64,000 bases of DNA from Chloroflexota bacterium (GCA_030603665.1 JAUVXJ010000012.1:62001-126000); one strand, 5' to 3'. Positions 36,561-45,221 are shown, numbered from the stretch's first letter. Translations and numbers: made by a program. Notes: a model not told the origin generated them from the letters alone.

Positions 36561-37047
36561 CTCAGGCTACCTCTTGCCTTTGCCGGATTCCAGGCACCGT
36601 CACGGAACCAGGAGCTCAGGTCGGGATAGTGCAGATCTCCCCGCTCCGTGCTCGATGAGACCTCGGGTACGGATCCAGGACCGAGGCGATTCTATCACAG
36701 CCTATTGACCGCGGCAACCCGCCGGTACCGAATGGCCTGTCACAGCACCTGCTGCGGATAGCAGGTGGATGATGTGCATAGCGCCCATGACCGCCCGAAA
36801 GTGCGAGGCGCACCATGGAACCAGCCCTGCACAGCGTCCCCGAGTACCCAGATGGCCGGTCATCCTCTTGAGACGCGCCTTTGGCTGTGCTATAATGGCC
36901 TCGCCGTGCAGCGGCCTACGGATGCCGTCGGCCTCGCATACAAATGAGAAACGCGTGATGGATACCAAAGTGGTTGTCACCGTGCATGGCGGAGCGGTAG
37001 CTTCACATATGCATATGCAGGGAAAGTCTCAGTAGCGGAGCAGCGAA
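36561..37047. other. Divergent intergenic region (DUF2142 / ABC transporter)
   Basis: 487 bp without a convincing gene. It holds the ABC transporter promoter (36868-36896) and a CATATGCATATG palindrome near 37007-37018, just upstream of the TTG start. Short frames on both strands overlap each other and look spurious. Confidence 0.55.
36868..36896 (+). promoter_or_regulatory. Promoter of the ABC transporter gene
   Basis: TTGAGA (36868-36873), a 17-bp spacer and TATAAT (36891-36896) preceded by TGC, an extended -10. It leaves a leader of about 145 nt. Confidence 0.8.
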
Positions 37048-38964
37048 TTGTCCTACTCCATCCAGACCTCGGGATTGACCAAACATTTCCCTCAACAGAA
37101 GGGCCTGCGTAGCCTGCTGCGTCCATGGAACCACGAGCACGTGGTGGCCGTAGACGGGGTCACGATGTCGATTGCGGAAGGGGAACTCTTCGGGCTCCTG
37201 GGACCCAATGGGGCAGGGAAGACCACTCTGATCAAGCTGCTCTGTACCCTGGTGGTCCCCACGTCGGGGGAGGCTCTGGTCAATGGTTTTCCCCTCAGCG
37301 ACGGAGAGAACGTCAGAAGGCAAATCGGGTTGGTCACCGGTGAGGAACGCAGCTTCTACTGGCGCTTGAGTGGGCGAGACAACCTCAGATTCTACGGTTC
37401 TCTCTACGGTCTCTCCGTCAGTGAGGCCGACAAGAGGGTGGCAGAGCTCTCCGGGCTGCTCGGTCTGGGTGAGTTCCTGGATCAGCGATTCGGCACGTAC
37501 TCGGCGGGGATGAAACAGAGGCTGGGCCTGGCGCGGGGGCTGCTCAACGATGCCGAGATCATTCTCCTTGATGAGCCGACCAAGAGTCTCGACCCTGGTG
37601 CTGCCATGCGACTGAGGGAGACGATCCGCGATCTGAGCGGCGAGCATGGGCATACCGTTATTCTTGTGACGCACCAACTGGGCGAAGCGGCACAGATCTG
37701 TGACCGCATCGGCATCATGCACCGTGGTCGGTTGACCGTGGCAGATGAGGTGAGTCGACTGAGGGACCTCGTGACACCTGAGACCAAATACCGGATGGAT
37801 GTCACGGGCCTTGGTAGCGATGCAGTCAGCAGACTGAAACAAATGGAGGGCGTAGTTGACCTGGAGGAGGAGACATACGATGAGGAGAGAGTCGTGCTCG
37901 ATCTCCGCGTACTCGAAGGCAGGTCGAGCCTCACCGATGTATTGCGGGTCATCGTCGAGAATGGAGCAGAGATAGAGAGCGTCAGGACAGAGGATGTCAC
38001 TCTGGAGGAGATCTTCGAGGAGTTCACGGGGTGCGGATCCAACTCTGGGGAGGCTGCGTTGCGGCCTGCTGTCATTGCTCCACAGGTGAGCGAGTGGCTG
38101 CGCTCGTCGGAACCAAGAGCTGTTCCGGAAATGGGTGTCCTTGATACGGTACGTGACGGTCTTCAGAAAGTCTGGGCGTTTGTAGTCAGGGATCTCAAGC
38201 TGCAGGCCAGTTACCGCCTGGCCTTCTTCTTCCAGTCTTTCGGTATCCTCTTCTCGGTGGCCAGCTTCTACTTCGTGGCGCTGCTGTTTGGCGAGGCTGC
38301 TGTGCCCCACCTGCAAGCCTACGGGGGCGACTACTTCTCCTTCGTCCTGGTGGGGATCGCATTCATGCGTTATCAGGGTGTGGCCATGGGCACCTTCGCG
38401 ACCACCATCCGTAGAGGGCAGATGATGGGTACACTGGAGGCGATGCTGGTTACACCAACACGTCTCTCCACCATTCTTGTGGCATCGAGTGTGTGGAGCT
38501 TCGTCTTTGCGTCTATCCAAGTGCTGCTCTACCTTCTCCTTGGCGTCCTCGTCTTTGGAGTAGATCTGAGTCGAGCCAACCTTGCTGCGGCATTGGTGGT
38601 TCAGATCCTGACCATCCTGGCGTTCAGTGGGCTCGGCATTCTGTCCGCCAGCTTCATCATGGTCTTCAAGCAGGGTGATCCCATCAGTTTCCTGTTTGGC
38701 AGCATCTCCACTTTGCTGGGCGGCGTGTTCTACCCCATCACTGTCTTGCCTTCTTGGCTTCAACCGATCTCCTATCTCATCCCCTTGACCTACTCGCTCA
38801 ACGCCATGCGCCGGGCGATCCTCCTCGGGGATCCCCTCTCTGCACTGGCAGCAGACCTGTTGCCGTTGGTTCTGTTTGCCGTCATCCTGCTTCCGCTGAG
38901 CTTCGTCGCCTTCCGCTATGCGGTGAAGAGGGCCAAGATCGAGGGCAGCCTCACACAATACTAG
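37048..38964 (+). CDS. Single-chain ABC-2 exporter (ATPase fused to permease)
   Basis: This 638-residue protein has an N-terminal ATPase: Walker A GPNGAGKTT (52-60), signature YSAGMKQR (151-158), Walker B IILLDEPT (171-178) and the H-loop histidine at 209. A DrrA-like C-terminal extension (to ~345) and a linker follow. The ABC-2 permease (about 375-638) has six helices and a TYSLNAMRRAILLGDPL segment. Daunorubicin-type exporters usually have these as separate genes; here they form a half-transporter in the order ATPase-permease. The start is TTG at 37048 with GGAG about 9 bases upstream. Substrate is unknown; drug or lipid export is plausible. Confidence 0.92.
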   Translation: MSYSIQTSGLTKHFPQQKGLRSLLRPWNHEHVVAVDGVTMSIAEGELFGLLGPNGAGKTTLIKLLCTLVVPTSGEALVNGFPLSDGENVRRQIGLVTGEERSFYWRLSGRDNLRFYGSLYGLSVSEADKRVAELSGLLGLGEFLDQRFGTYSAGMKQRLGLARGLLNDAEIILLDEPTKSLDPGAAMRLRETIRDLSGEHGHTVILVTHQLGEAAQICDRIGIMHRGRLTVADEVSRLRDLVTPETKYRMDVTGLGSDAVSRLKQMEGVVDLEEETYDEERVVLDLRVLEGRSSLTDVLRVIVENGAEIESVRTEDVTLEEIFEEFTGCGSNSGEAALRPAVIAPQVSEWLRSSEPRAVPEMGVLDTVRDGLQKVWAFVVRDLKLQASYRLAFFFQSFGILFSVASFYFVALLFGEAAVPHLQAYGGDYFSFVLVGIAFMRYQGVAMGTFATTIRRGQMMGTLEAMLVTPTRLSTILVASSVWSFVFASIQVLLYLLLGVLVFGVDLSRANLAAALVVQILTILAFSGLGILSASFIMVFKQGDPISFLFGSISTLLGGVFYPITVLPSWLQPISYLIPLTYSLNAMRRAILLGDPLSALAADLLPLVLFAVILLPLSFVAFRYAVKRAKIEGSLTQY

Positions 38965-38992
38965 ACAGAGTGAGGTGACGGGCAGGACACTA

Positions 38993-39010
38993 CAGAGTCG
39001 GCGGACTCTG
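38993..39010. terminator. Hairpin between convergent ABC and glycosidase-like genes
   Basis: CAGAGTC-GGCG-GACTCTG is a perfect 7-bp stem with a tetraloop in the 54-bp convergent gap. It has no T tract. Confidence 0.45.
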
Positions 39011-39018
39011 GCTGGGGG

Positions 39019-40185
39019 CTAGGGCAGTGCGGATGTGTAGTCCCGATACGCCCTGCCCAGGGCTGTCAGTTGCTTGGTGGTAGGGTTGAAGAGGTGGCTG
39101 TAGCTGTCGTACCCCTCGAAGTGGTCGTCATCGAGGCTGTACCAGGACCAGGCCTGCACCAGCCGGTTGTCATCTGCCGGGTACCCCAGCCAGGATAGCT
39201 TGGTGTTGAGGAAGTAGTCAAACGTCGCCAGCATGAAGGACTCCACGCGAGGTTGATCGAAGCCGAGGTCCGTAGGCATCAGGATGCCATACTCACTGAC
39301 GATGAGAGGTTTGTTCCTCTCCCCGTGATCTTTCATCCAGATCCGGAAGGCCCGGATTTGCTGGTGGAAGATGGTCATGTTGTCGTGATCGTCGACGGTG
39401 TACAACTCACCTTGTGTCACACCCTCAATCCCGCAGGGTATCTGGCAGCCCCAATCGCCCTTCTTCTCCTGAAGGATGAACCCATGAACGTTCCACACGT
39501 CAACGGGGATCATGCCGCCGTATAGATCGTCGTACTCGTCGAGGATCATGTCCAGGTACTGGAGGCGCAGCGGAGTGGCCTGCACCACACCGCCGATGGC
39601 GACTTTGGCCGTGGGATCAGCCCCCTTGATGATGCCGTGCAGGTCGTGATAGTGTTGGGCATACTGCGGAGGCGTGACGCAATCCTGTACCGGGGCATCG
39701 GGCTCGTTGCCGATGAGCCAGAGGGTGCCGGGCCGAGCGCGAGCATAGGCCTCGATTGTCGCCTGAGCTGGTGAGTAGCCACCCTCGGAGAGGCGGATAG
39801 TCTGCACATACTCCAGATCGAACAGCGGAGGAGGATCGCCGCGGAACCCAAAGTCGACGTACCACTCTGCTCCCAAGGGGGATACGTTGTACTGCTCGAT
39901 GGGGTTCTTGACCACACCGAAGCCGAAGCGAGCGGTTCCTGACCAGGGTGGAAGTCGATACTGATCCTTCAACACCAGCGGCAGATACTGTTGCGGAGGG
40001 GGCGTCGGCTCGGCGAAGGGGGCTGAGTTCGTCTTCTCGCGGGGAGCAGCGGGAAGATCCGCTACCTGCATGATGAGGAGTGCCGCCGCAGCAAGACAGG
40101 CAGCCCACGCGATCCCGACGGCCCTTCGTCTGCCAAGCGCCGGCGAAACGCGCTGGTTGATACCTGTACGTAGGTTGTCGATCAT
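39019..40185 (-). CDS. Membrane-anchored clan-A glycoside-hydrolase-like protein
   Basis: This exported protein of 388 residues has an N-terminal hydrophobic anchor (about residues 22-42) and a Pro-rich linker. A TIM-barrel-like domain follows, with two glutamates placed as in clan GH-A retaining glycosidases: Glu161 in WLIGNEPDAP (acid/base) and Glu298 in LIVSEYGIL (nucleophile). VHGFIL and WYSLDD lie between and after, as expected. The substrate is unknown. The frame is open to 40308, but the ATG at 40185 gives a sensible basic N-terminus. It is divergent from the small membrane gene. Confidence 0.75.
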   Translation of the reverse strand: MIDNLRTGINQRVSPALGRRRAVGIAWAACLAAAALLIMQVADLPAAPREKTNSAPFAEPTPPPQQYLPLVLKDQYRLPPWSGTARFGFGVVKNPIEQYNVSPLGAEWYVDFGFRGDPPPLFDLEYVQTIRLSEGGYSPAQATIEAYARARPGTLWLIGNEPDAPVQDCVTPPQYAQHYHDLHGIIKGADPTAKVAIGGVVQATPLRLQYLDMILDEYDDLYGGMIPVDVWNVHGFILQEKKGDWGCQIPCGIEGVTQGELYTVDDHDNMTIFHQQIRAFRIWMKDHGERNKPLIVSEYGILMPTDLGFDQPRVESFMLATFDYFLNTKLSWLGYPADDNRLVQAWSWYSLDDDHFEGYDSYSHLFNPTTKQLTALGRAYRDYTSALP

Positions 40186-40301
40186 CTCATTCGTTGCGGG
40201 AGTCCGAACCGCTCGACAGGGCGGCCGTCGATCGCAGCGGCCCGCAGCTAGCTGTCTCTTGGCTCGGAGACTGCCTGCGATTCTAGTGGAGGTGGCCTGG
40301 C

Positions 40302-40330
40302 TTGACAAGTTTTGGAATCTATGCTATTAT
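40302..40330 (+). promoter_or_regulatory. Strong promoter of the small Thr/Val membrane protein
   Basis: TTGACA (40302-40307), a 17-bp spacer and TATTAT (40325-40330) preceded by TGC, an extended -10. Confidence 0.87.
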
Positions 40331-40391
40331 TACATCAAACGGGCTGAGTGGGACTCCCAGAGGGGGGAGTCACCCGAAGTAGGGGGTGAGT

Positions 40392-40640
40392 ATGGTATCC
40401 ACCGTGACAACCACGACCGTTAGCACCGTCACCACCGTAGTGATGGCGGGTTCCCTTTTCTTGGTGGCTGTAGTAGTCCTTCTGATCCTACTGGTCCAGA
40501 AGGAGCTAATAGCGGTCAACGAGGGACCCAGGGCCAGGGTCTTGGTACGCGCGCTGAACATCGCCATTGCCCCGCTATTGATGGCCTTCGGTATCAGCAT
40601 GGCCGTCAAGGTGTTGCAGGTGTTGCGAATACTGGGCTAG
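40392..40640 (+). CDS. 82-residue Thr/Val-rich two-helix membrane protein
   Basis: The N-terminus is a short repeat of Val, Ser and Thr (MVSTVTTTTVSTVTTVVMAG). A first transmembrane helix follows (about 19-37), then a basic loop (KELIAVNEGPRARVLVRAL) and a second helix (about 57-75). It is not a known family to me, although similar small proteins seem common in Chloroflexota (recollection, unchecked). AGGGGGTGAG precedes the ATG at 40392; a GTG two codons earlier is also open. It has its own consensus promoter and a strong terminator, so it is a well-expressed single-gene unit. Confidence 0.75.
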   Translation: MVSTVTTTTVSTVTTVVMAGSLFLVAVVVLLILLVQKELIAVNEGPRARVLVRALNIAIAPLLMAFGISMAVKVLQVLRILG

Positions 40641-40680
40641 GCCGCTCGCCCGATCATAGATACTGTCCGAGGAACATTGA

Positions 40681-40708
40681 GCCGCGCGGTGTGCCGCGCG
40701 GCTTTTTT
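40681..40708 (+). terminator. Intrinsic terminator of the small membrane protein gene
   Basis: GCCGCGCGG-TGTG-CCGCGCGGC followed by six T. A textbook 9-bp GC stem, 40 bp after the stop. Confidence 0.96.
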
Positions 40709-40777
40709 GTTGCCCGCCCTAGGTACGGGAGGCGAGCCACCTGCTCCCGATGCCAGCCCCCTCCGCCTGAGGAGCGC

Positions 40778-41518
40778 TCAAGCTGGACCTCGACCACGTG
40801 CCCAGAGGAGTAGGGCCAGCATCAGAATGGCCCCCACGAAACTGGCTGCCGACACCACGAGCAGCAGACTGGAACCTAGGGTAGGCAGCTGAACCGTCGT
40901 GACGTCGATTCCAGAGGCGAGGCCTACCACGACGCCCATTACCACCGCACCAAAACAGAGGAGCGCCAGGGCAGCGACGCCAGCCACGGCCCAGGGGAGG
41001 CTCCTGGATCGAACAGGCGTGATCCCTTCCGTCGGTTCCGACGGAACATCGCGAGCGGGCTCCTCCATGGCGACGGACTCTTCCGTTGCAGCCGGTACGG
41101 CCGGTCCCGGCTCAACCAGGATCTCCTCAGCGACGGGTGCCTTGATTTCGTCAACGGATGGCTGCCCCACTACCGGCTCCGGGACCGCTTCACGCGGGAT
41201 GATCTCCACAGATAGATCCGGCGGAGGCTCCTGAACCTCCCGAGTTTCGATGGCCTCCGTTGCCCTCGTCCGCTCCACTGTTTCTGGCTCTACAATCTCC
41301 GGCATGGGTTCAGGGACGGCAACAACGAGGACTTCCTCCTCGGGTGGACTGGGGAACAGAGGACAGGTCACATGTCTGTTCGTCAGGCAGTACGTCTCCT
41401 GCTCCCGCTGGCCGGCAGGCCGCCCCGGCACCGATACATAGCAGTGATGGGAGACACTGGGAAACGAGAAAGGACTGGACCCCATTTCCTCCAAACCCAG
41501 ATGAGGGCAACGTGCCAC
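40778..41518 (-). CDS. Cys-motif membrane protein with acidic Pro-rich linker
   Basis: This protein of 246 residues has three parts. Residues 1-55 hold a compact Cys/His motif (Cys4, His24-His25-Cys26, Cys44, Cys52; CPHLGLEE...FPSVSHHCYV...YCLTNRHVTCPLF) that could bind zinc. Residues ~57-170 are a Pro/Glu/Val-rich, probably unstructured linker. Two transmembrane helices follow (about 175-200 and 215-240). The Cys motif resembles one I recall at the N-terminus of Chloroflexota LysM and anchor proteins (unchecked). The start is GTG at 41518 with GAGGT upstream. Function is unknown. Confidence 0.7.
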   Translation of the reverse strand: MARCPHLGLEEMGSSPFSFPSVSHHCYVSVPGRPAGQREQETYCLTNRHVTCPLFPSPPEEEVLVVAVPEPMPEIVEPETVERTRATEAIETREVQEPPPDLSVEIIPREAVPEPVVGQPSVDEIKAPVAEEILVEPGPAVPAATEESVAMEEPARDVPSEPTEGITPVRSRSLPWAVAGVAALALLCFGAVVMGVVVGLASGIDVTTVQLPTLGSSLLLVVSAASFVGAILMLALLLWARGRGPA

Positions 41519-41633
41519 TGAATTGACCTCGCTTGCTTTCGTACCGCCTTCAGGGGACCGCCATGGCTGCGGGGACCAGGCGAAAAAGTCCAGAGTGACT
41601 CAGAGATGCAGGGATGCGCTGTGGACTATCTCC

Positions 41634-42464
41634 TCAGTTTCCCATCAGGACGGGCATGACGAGAAAAAGCACGATGTTGGTTATTCCGTGCGCGAGGGTG
41701 ACCCCGAGAATGGACCATGTGGCCTCTGCCACCCATCCGAAGAAAAGCGCAACGACGAAGACGAAGGCCACGTCCACTATCGACCGGTATCCTATGTGCA
41801 GCACTGCAAAGAGAATGGCCACATACAGCAAACCGAACCGTCCCAACACCTGCACCGACGTTCGCTGTAGCAGACCGCGGAAGATCAGTTCCTCGGCGAA
41901 ACCTGTGGAGATTATCAGTACCGCGCCAGCGAACAACATGCCCTTCCAGGTAGGGTCATCCATGGGTAGCCCAGGTTTCAAGATGAAGTACTCTACTATG
42001 CCGAAGGCGATGCCTGTCAGCGCTACCAGGAGTTGCACCGGTACTTTCCTCATCGTGAGGCCGATTTGCTGGCGGGAGAAGCCCAACAGCCGGGCCATCA
42101 GTGCTGTGGCGACGAGGAGGGGTAGGCTGATGATCAAGTACCAGTAGATCCGCTCGAAGTCCGCCAGGGGAAGGGCCAGGCTCAAGATCCGAGTCAAGGG
42201 AGCCAATACAAGACCCAGTAAGAGACGGTGATACGGCTTGTCCGAAGCGAGCGCGGCGTGGGCCAAGAGGATCACCAGCAGTCCACCGTGGAGAGTCAGC
42301 CCCACCCGGGGGTCACTGAAGGTGGTCACCAGCTCGGCCACAGTGATCAGAGCGAGATAGGCCACTGCGATCACCATGGTCGGTCGGCTCGTCAAGGCCT
42401 CAGGAAGCCAACGCGTGGGCAGAGCGCCCTCGCTACCTCGACGAGCTGACAGGGGCAAAGACAT
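41634..42464 (-). CDS. CPBP-family intramembrane metalloprotease (CAAX protease-like)
   Basis: This polytopic membrane protein of 276 residues carries the CPBP/Abi motifs in order: TGFAEELIFRGLLQR (the EExxxR catalytic pair), FAVLHIGYRS (the second motif histidine) and GVTLAHGITN (the third). Such enzymes cleave prenylated or other membrane proteins. The start is ATG at 42464, which overlaps the 3' end of the flavoprotein gene by 32 bp, so translation is probably coupled. Substrate is unknown. Prenyl chemistry would fit the geranylgeranyl-reductase-like neighbour, but this is only suggestive. Confidence 0.88.
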   Translation of the reverse strand: MSLPLSARRGSEGALPTRWLPEALTSRPTMVIAVAYLALITVAELVTTFSDPRVGLTLHGGLLVILLAHAALASDKPYHRLLLGLVLAPLTRILSLALPLADFERIYWYLIISLPLLVATALMARLLGFSRQQIGLTMRKVPVQLLVALTGIAFGIVEYFILKPGLPMDDPTWKGMLFAGAVLIISTGFAEELIFRGLLQRTSVQVLGRFGLLYVAILFAVLHIGYRSIVDVAFVFVVALFFGWVAEATWSILGVTLAHGITNIVLFLVMPVLMGN

Positions 42465-43671
42465 CGTCTACAAGTTCCTCGCGGTCTGTGACCAGGGCCG
42501 CCATAGATAGGAGAACCCTCAAGTTCGGGAGCATCCGGGCCAGTGGTGTAACCAGGTGCGACGGATGGTCAATGTCGCCGTACCTCGAGAGGATGCGCGC
42601 CAGCGGCTGCTTCCTGAGCAGGGACAGCAACGTGTCAAAATCACCATCTCCAAGCCTCATGAAGATCTTCCTCAGCAAGGCACCAGTCTGCAACTCCTCG
42701 CCCATATCCTCAATCCAGGACGCGTGGTAGCGCCCCAGGGACTCCGCCGATAGATCGTCCTCCTCCAGCGCACGCACGGCCGTCTGTGCGCAGCTCCGGG
42801 CTCCCAGTAGACCGGTGTACACACCTCCTCCGGACGTGGGTTTCACCTGGCAGGCGGCATCACCCACCAGCATGAGGTTGTCAGTGTGGATCCGCTCTGG
42901 CAAGCCAAGGGGAATGACCCCGCCAGACACCTCCAGGATCTTTAGGTTCTGAAAGCGACTGGGGAAGGCGGCCACCAGTTTCTTCAAGCACCGGGCCGCC
43001 GAGCCCTGTGTTGTGCCAATGCCCAGGCGGGCCTGTCCATCTCCCAGAGGTATGATCCAGCCAAACCAGGCGGGTGCCAGATCCCTGCACAAGAAGACCT
43101 CCACGAGATGCGATGCACGCTGATCAAGGTGTACCCTGGCATTCACTCCGTAGACGACCTCGTCGGGACCGGGGAGGCCTGCCCATTGAGCTACGCCAGA
43201 CCTTGCTCCGTCGGCTCCGACGAGCAGCCTGGTCTCCACAGTCTCGTGTCGACGCTCGTTTTTCAGATGTACGCGTATCAGACCATCTCTCCGCTCGAAG
43301 CCCGACGCCCGGGTGTGCAGGAGCAGCCGAGCTCCAGATTCGATGGCCCTCTCGGCCAGCGCCGCGTCGAAGCGACCACGGTCTATAGCCAGAGCGTGCA
43401 CTCTGTCGCCTTCAATTGAGGCTTCCAGTCCTGAGTGGGAATGGATGATGGCGCCTGTGAGCTCATTCTGCACGAAGCCGTCCGCACGGAGATCCGCCAG
43501 CTCCAAGGTGCGGGGCGTGATCAGCCCGGCACAGTGAGTTGGAAGGCCGACTTGCTGGTGCTCTTCGACGAGGAGCACATTGAATCCGTGGGCAGCGATG
43601 TCACGCGCCACCGCGGAACCACTGGGGCCCGCGCCGATGACAACGACGTCGTATTGACTGTGGTCCTTCAC
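42433..43671 (-). CDS. Geranylgeranyl reductase-family FAD oxidoreductase
   Basis: This is a flavoprotein of about 412 residues. It has the N-terminal Rossmann motif YDVVVIGAGPSGSAVARDIA, the GG-reductase motif (VGLPTHCAGLITP), LLVGADGARSGVAQ and the second FAD motif LMLVGDAACQVKPTSGGGV. Relatives reduce the double bonds of geranylgeranyl groups or related isoprenoid lipids and quinones. The frame is open to 43791, but the promoter at 43771-43799 excludes that start. The GTG at 43671 fits the family start. The downstream CPBP protease gene overlaps its end. Confidence 0.87.
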   Translation of the reverse strand: MKDHSQYDVVVIGAGPSGSAVARDIAAHGFNVLLVEEHQQVGLPTHCAGLITPRTLELADLRADGFVQNELTGAIIHSHSGLEASIEGDRVHALAIDRGRFDAALAERAIESGARLLLHTRASGFERRDGLIRVHLKNERRHETVETRLLVGADGARSGVAQWAGLPGPDEVVYGVNARVHLDQRASHLVEVFLCRDLAPAWFGWIIPLGDGQARLGIGTTQGSAARCLKKLVAAFPSRFQNLKILEVSGGVIPLGLPERIHTDNLMLVGDAACQVKPTSGGGVYTGLLGARSCAQTAVRALEEDDLSAESLGRYHASWIEDMGEELQTGALLRKIFMRLGDGDFDTLLSLLRKQPLARILSRYGDIDHPSHLVTPLARMLPNLRVLLSMAALVTDREELVDDVFAPVSSSR

Positions 43672-43770
43672 GGTCGACTCTGCGCACTCCTTTCGGATTG
43701 CTTGGTTTCGCGAACAGGAGCAGCGGGTGGTCGCTGGCCTGCTGTCGCATCTCTGGTTGCGCATCTTAGT

Positions 43771-43799
43771 ATTATACCGCATCGCTGCCATTGCAGCAA
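43771..43799 (-). promoter_or_regulatory. Promoter of the flavoprotein-CPBP pair
   Basis: On the minus strand TTGCTG (43799-43794), a 17-bp spacer and TATAAT (43776-43771). Confidence 0.75.
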
Positions 43800-43854
43800 G
43801 CGTGGCGGGGTCGAGGCCGTAGGATATGGTTTCGAGGGTGGGGAGTGGTGAGGG

Positions 43855-45030
43855 TTATTCCGCTGGGGGGATAACCAACTCCTGACCTGATTCCAGGAGG
43901 TTGGGATCTTCCAGCCCGTTGGCGTCCATGATGGCCTGGTTACTCACGCCGTACAGCCTGCCGATAGAGGAGAGGGTCTCGCCAGGCTGCACCACGTGGA
44001 TCACCCGTGCCGGCGCGGTGGCGATTGGCGCCTCGGTGGGCATTGGCGTGGCAGAAGGGCTTGGGGTGGCGGTCACGGCTGGCTCCGCAGTCGGGGAAGC
44101 CTCGGCGGTGGGGGATGGCGCTGGTGTGGGAGCCGCCGGCGCAATGGGCGTCTCGCCAGGTTGCACCGTCGCGATGGCCACCACGTCGATCCACAGATGC
44201 AGCGAGCGATAGGGTTCCTCCTGGTCTTCCCTGTAGAGCAGGAACTGAATCCGCTGACCCTCACCCGGGCTGTCCAGGGCGAAGCTAAGCCAGTGCTCCC
44301 ACTTCTCGTCGTGAGCGAGCTGAATCCCCGTGACCTGTTGCTCCGCCTGCCCACCCACCTCTCTCACGATCCGATACTGGACATCTTCGTGCTCGCGGTT
44401 GATCACACCCACGATGAGGGTGATGGGTTGTCCTGCCAGCACACGGGTGGGATAGTCCTCCGCCTGTGCATAAGGACCGAGAACGTAGAACTCGGTGAAC
44501 CTTTCCCCCACATCGGGTTTGGCCAGGACAAAGAGGAACGTGCCCAGGGCGGCGAAGATGGATACGGCCAGAGCTACCGTCAGGGATCTGTCCAGCAAGC
44601 CGCCAGACCGCCATCCTGCGACGTCAAGCTCCAGTCGCAGTGCGTACCGCTCCTCCAGAGGAAGCTTGCCTCGCCGGTAGTAGGCGATGATGGTGCAGCC
44701 CACGATGAAAGCGGTGGCGCAGAACAGAGTCGAGAGCAGCGTGATGCCTATAGGAGTGTAGTTGAGGAACAAGCCCATGAGGGGCAGGACGGCAATGCTG
44801 AGGCCCAGGGTGAGCCCCAGACGCTCCAGGCCCTCCAGATCGTCCCTACCTGGAAATAGGGCGGCCACCATGGTGTAGCCGGGGAAGAAGAGGACGAAGG
44901 GCCCGCCCAGCAGAATGCGCAAGGTCGGAAAGGGCAGGACGTACACGGTGGCAACGAGCAGCAGGGACAAACCGACTATCGCCGCCAGGTCGTGGTGGAA
45001 GGTGATGGAGAAGGGTCGAGATCGGTTCAC
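43855..45030 (-). CDS. DUF1616 membrane protein with C-terminal LysM domain
   Basis: This protein of 391 residues has about four N-terminal helices with the DUF1616 pattern (LRILLGGPFVLFFPGYTMVAALFP, LGLTLGLSIAVLPLMGLFLNY). A fifth helix and an extracellular beta domain follow (YPTRVLAGQPITLIVGVINREHE). Next come a Pro/Thr/Ala linker and a LysM domain (residues ~343-390, VVQPGETLSSIGRLYGVSNQ). LysM binds peptidoglycan or chitin-like glycans, so the protein may tether envelope glycan to the membrane. The start is GTG at 45030, overlapping the TGA of a decayed glycosyltransferase tail. An N-terminal duplicate lies at 47173-47358. Confidence 0.88.
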   Translation of the reverse strand: MNRSRPFSITFHHDLAAIVGLSLLLVATVYVLPFPTLRILLGGPFVLFFPGYTMVAALFPGRDDLEGLERLGLTLGLSIAVLPLMGLFLNYTPIGITLLSTLFCATAFIVGCTIIAYYRRGKLPLEERYALRLELDVAGWRSGGLLDRSLTVALAVSIFAALGTFLFVLAKPDVGERFTEFYVLGPYAQAEDYPTRVLAGQPITLIVGVINREHEDVQYRIVREVGGQAEQQVTGIQLAHDEKWEHWLSFALDSPGEGQRIQFLLYREDQEEPYRSLHLWIDVVAIATVQPGETPIAPAAPTPAPSPTAEASPTAEPAVTATPSPSATPMPTEAPIATAPARVIHVVQPGETLSSIGRLYGVSNQAIMDANGLEDPNLLESGQELVIPPAE

Positions 45031-45067
45031 AGTACGCTATGATAGCCGCCCAGCGCACTTTGGGCAA
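44882..45067. repeat. Direct repeat, copy 1 (DUF1616 5' end plus GT4 tail)
   Basis: About 185 bp covering the first ~50 codons of the DUF1616 gene and the upstream GT4 tail is repeated in the same orientation at about 47212-47394, visibly similar but diverged. The intervening 2.1 kb holds an asparagine-synthase-like gene. Confidence 0.8.
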
Positions 45068-45068
45068 C
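45027..45068 (-). pseudogene. Decayed GT4 C-terminal tail upstream of DUF1616-LysM
   Basis: Codons reading VAQSALGGYHSVL-stop immediately precede the GTG of the DUF1616 gene with a GTGA overlap. They match VAQRVMDGYHRVL-stop at the second copy (47355-47447). Similarity ends abruptly further upstream. Confidence 0.6.
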
Positions 45069-45192
45069 CGTGTGCGAGCCACCCGTCGAACAGGGCGCTG
45101 ACGACAGACCGCGAGGCTCTTGCGCCAGCGCTCTCACATGGCCCAGGCAGATCACGAGGCCGCACCCCCCGAACGTGGGCCGTATTCGTGAT

Positions 45193-45221
45193 TAGGCAGT
45201 TTGCGAACTGTGCTGTATAAT
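45193..45221 (+). promoter_or_regulatory. Candidate promoter of the asparagine-synthase-like gene
   Basis: TAGGCA (45193-45198), a 17-bp spacer and perfect TATAAT (45216-45221), about 90 bp before the ATG. Confidence 0.55.

Noticed and set aside
37003..38958. 651-codon minus-strand frame antisense to the ABC transporter
   Set aside because: It mirrors the ABC gene codon for codon, is rich in His, Gln and Arg, has no domain and no ribosome site. It is a GC-rich antisense shadow.
43672..43791. 40-codon extension of the flavoprotein gene
   Set aside because: It contains the promoter of the gene itself, and its Cys/Arg-rich translation is not part of the family.
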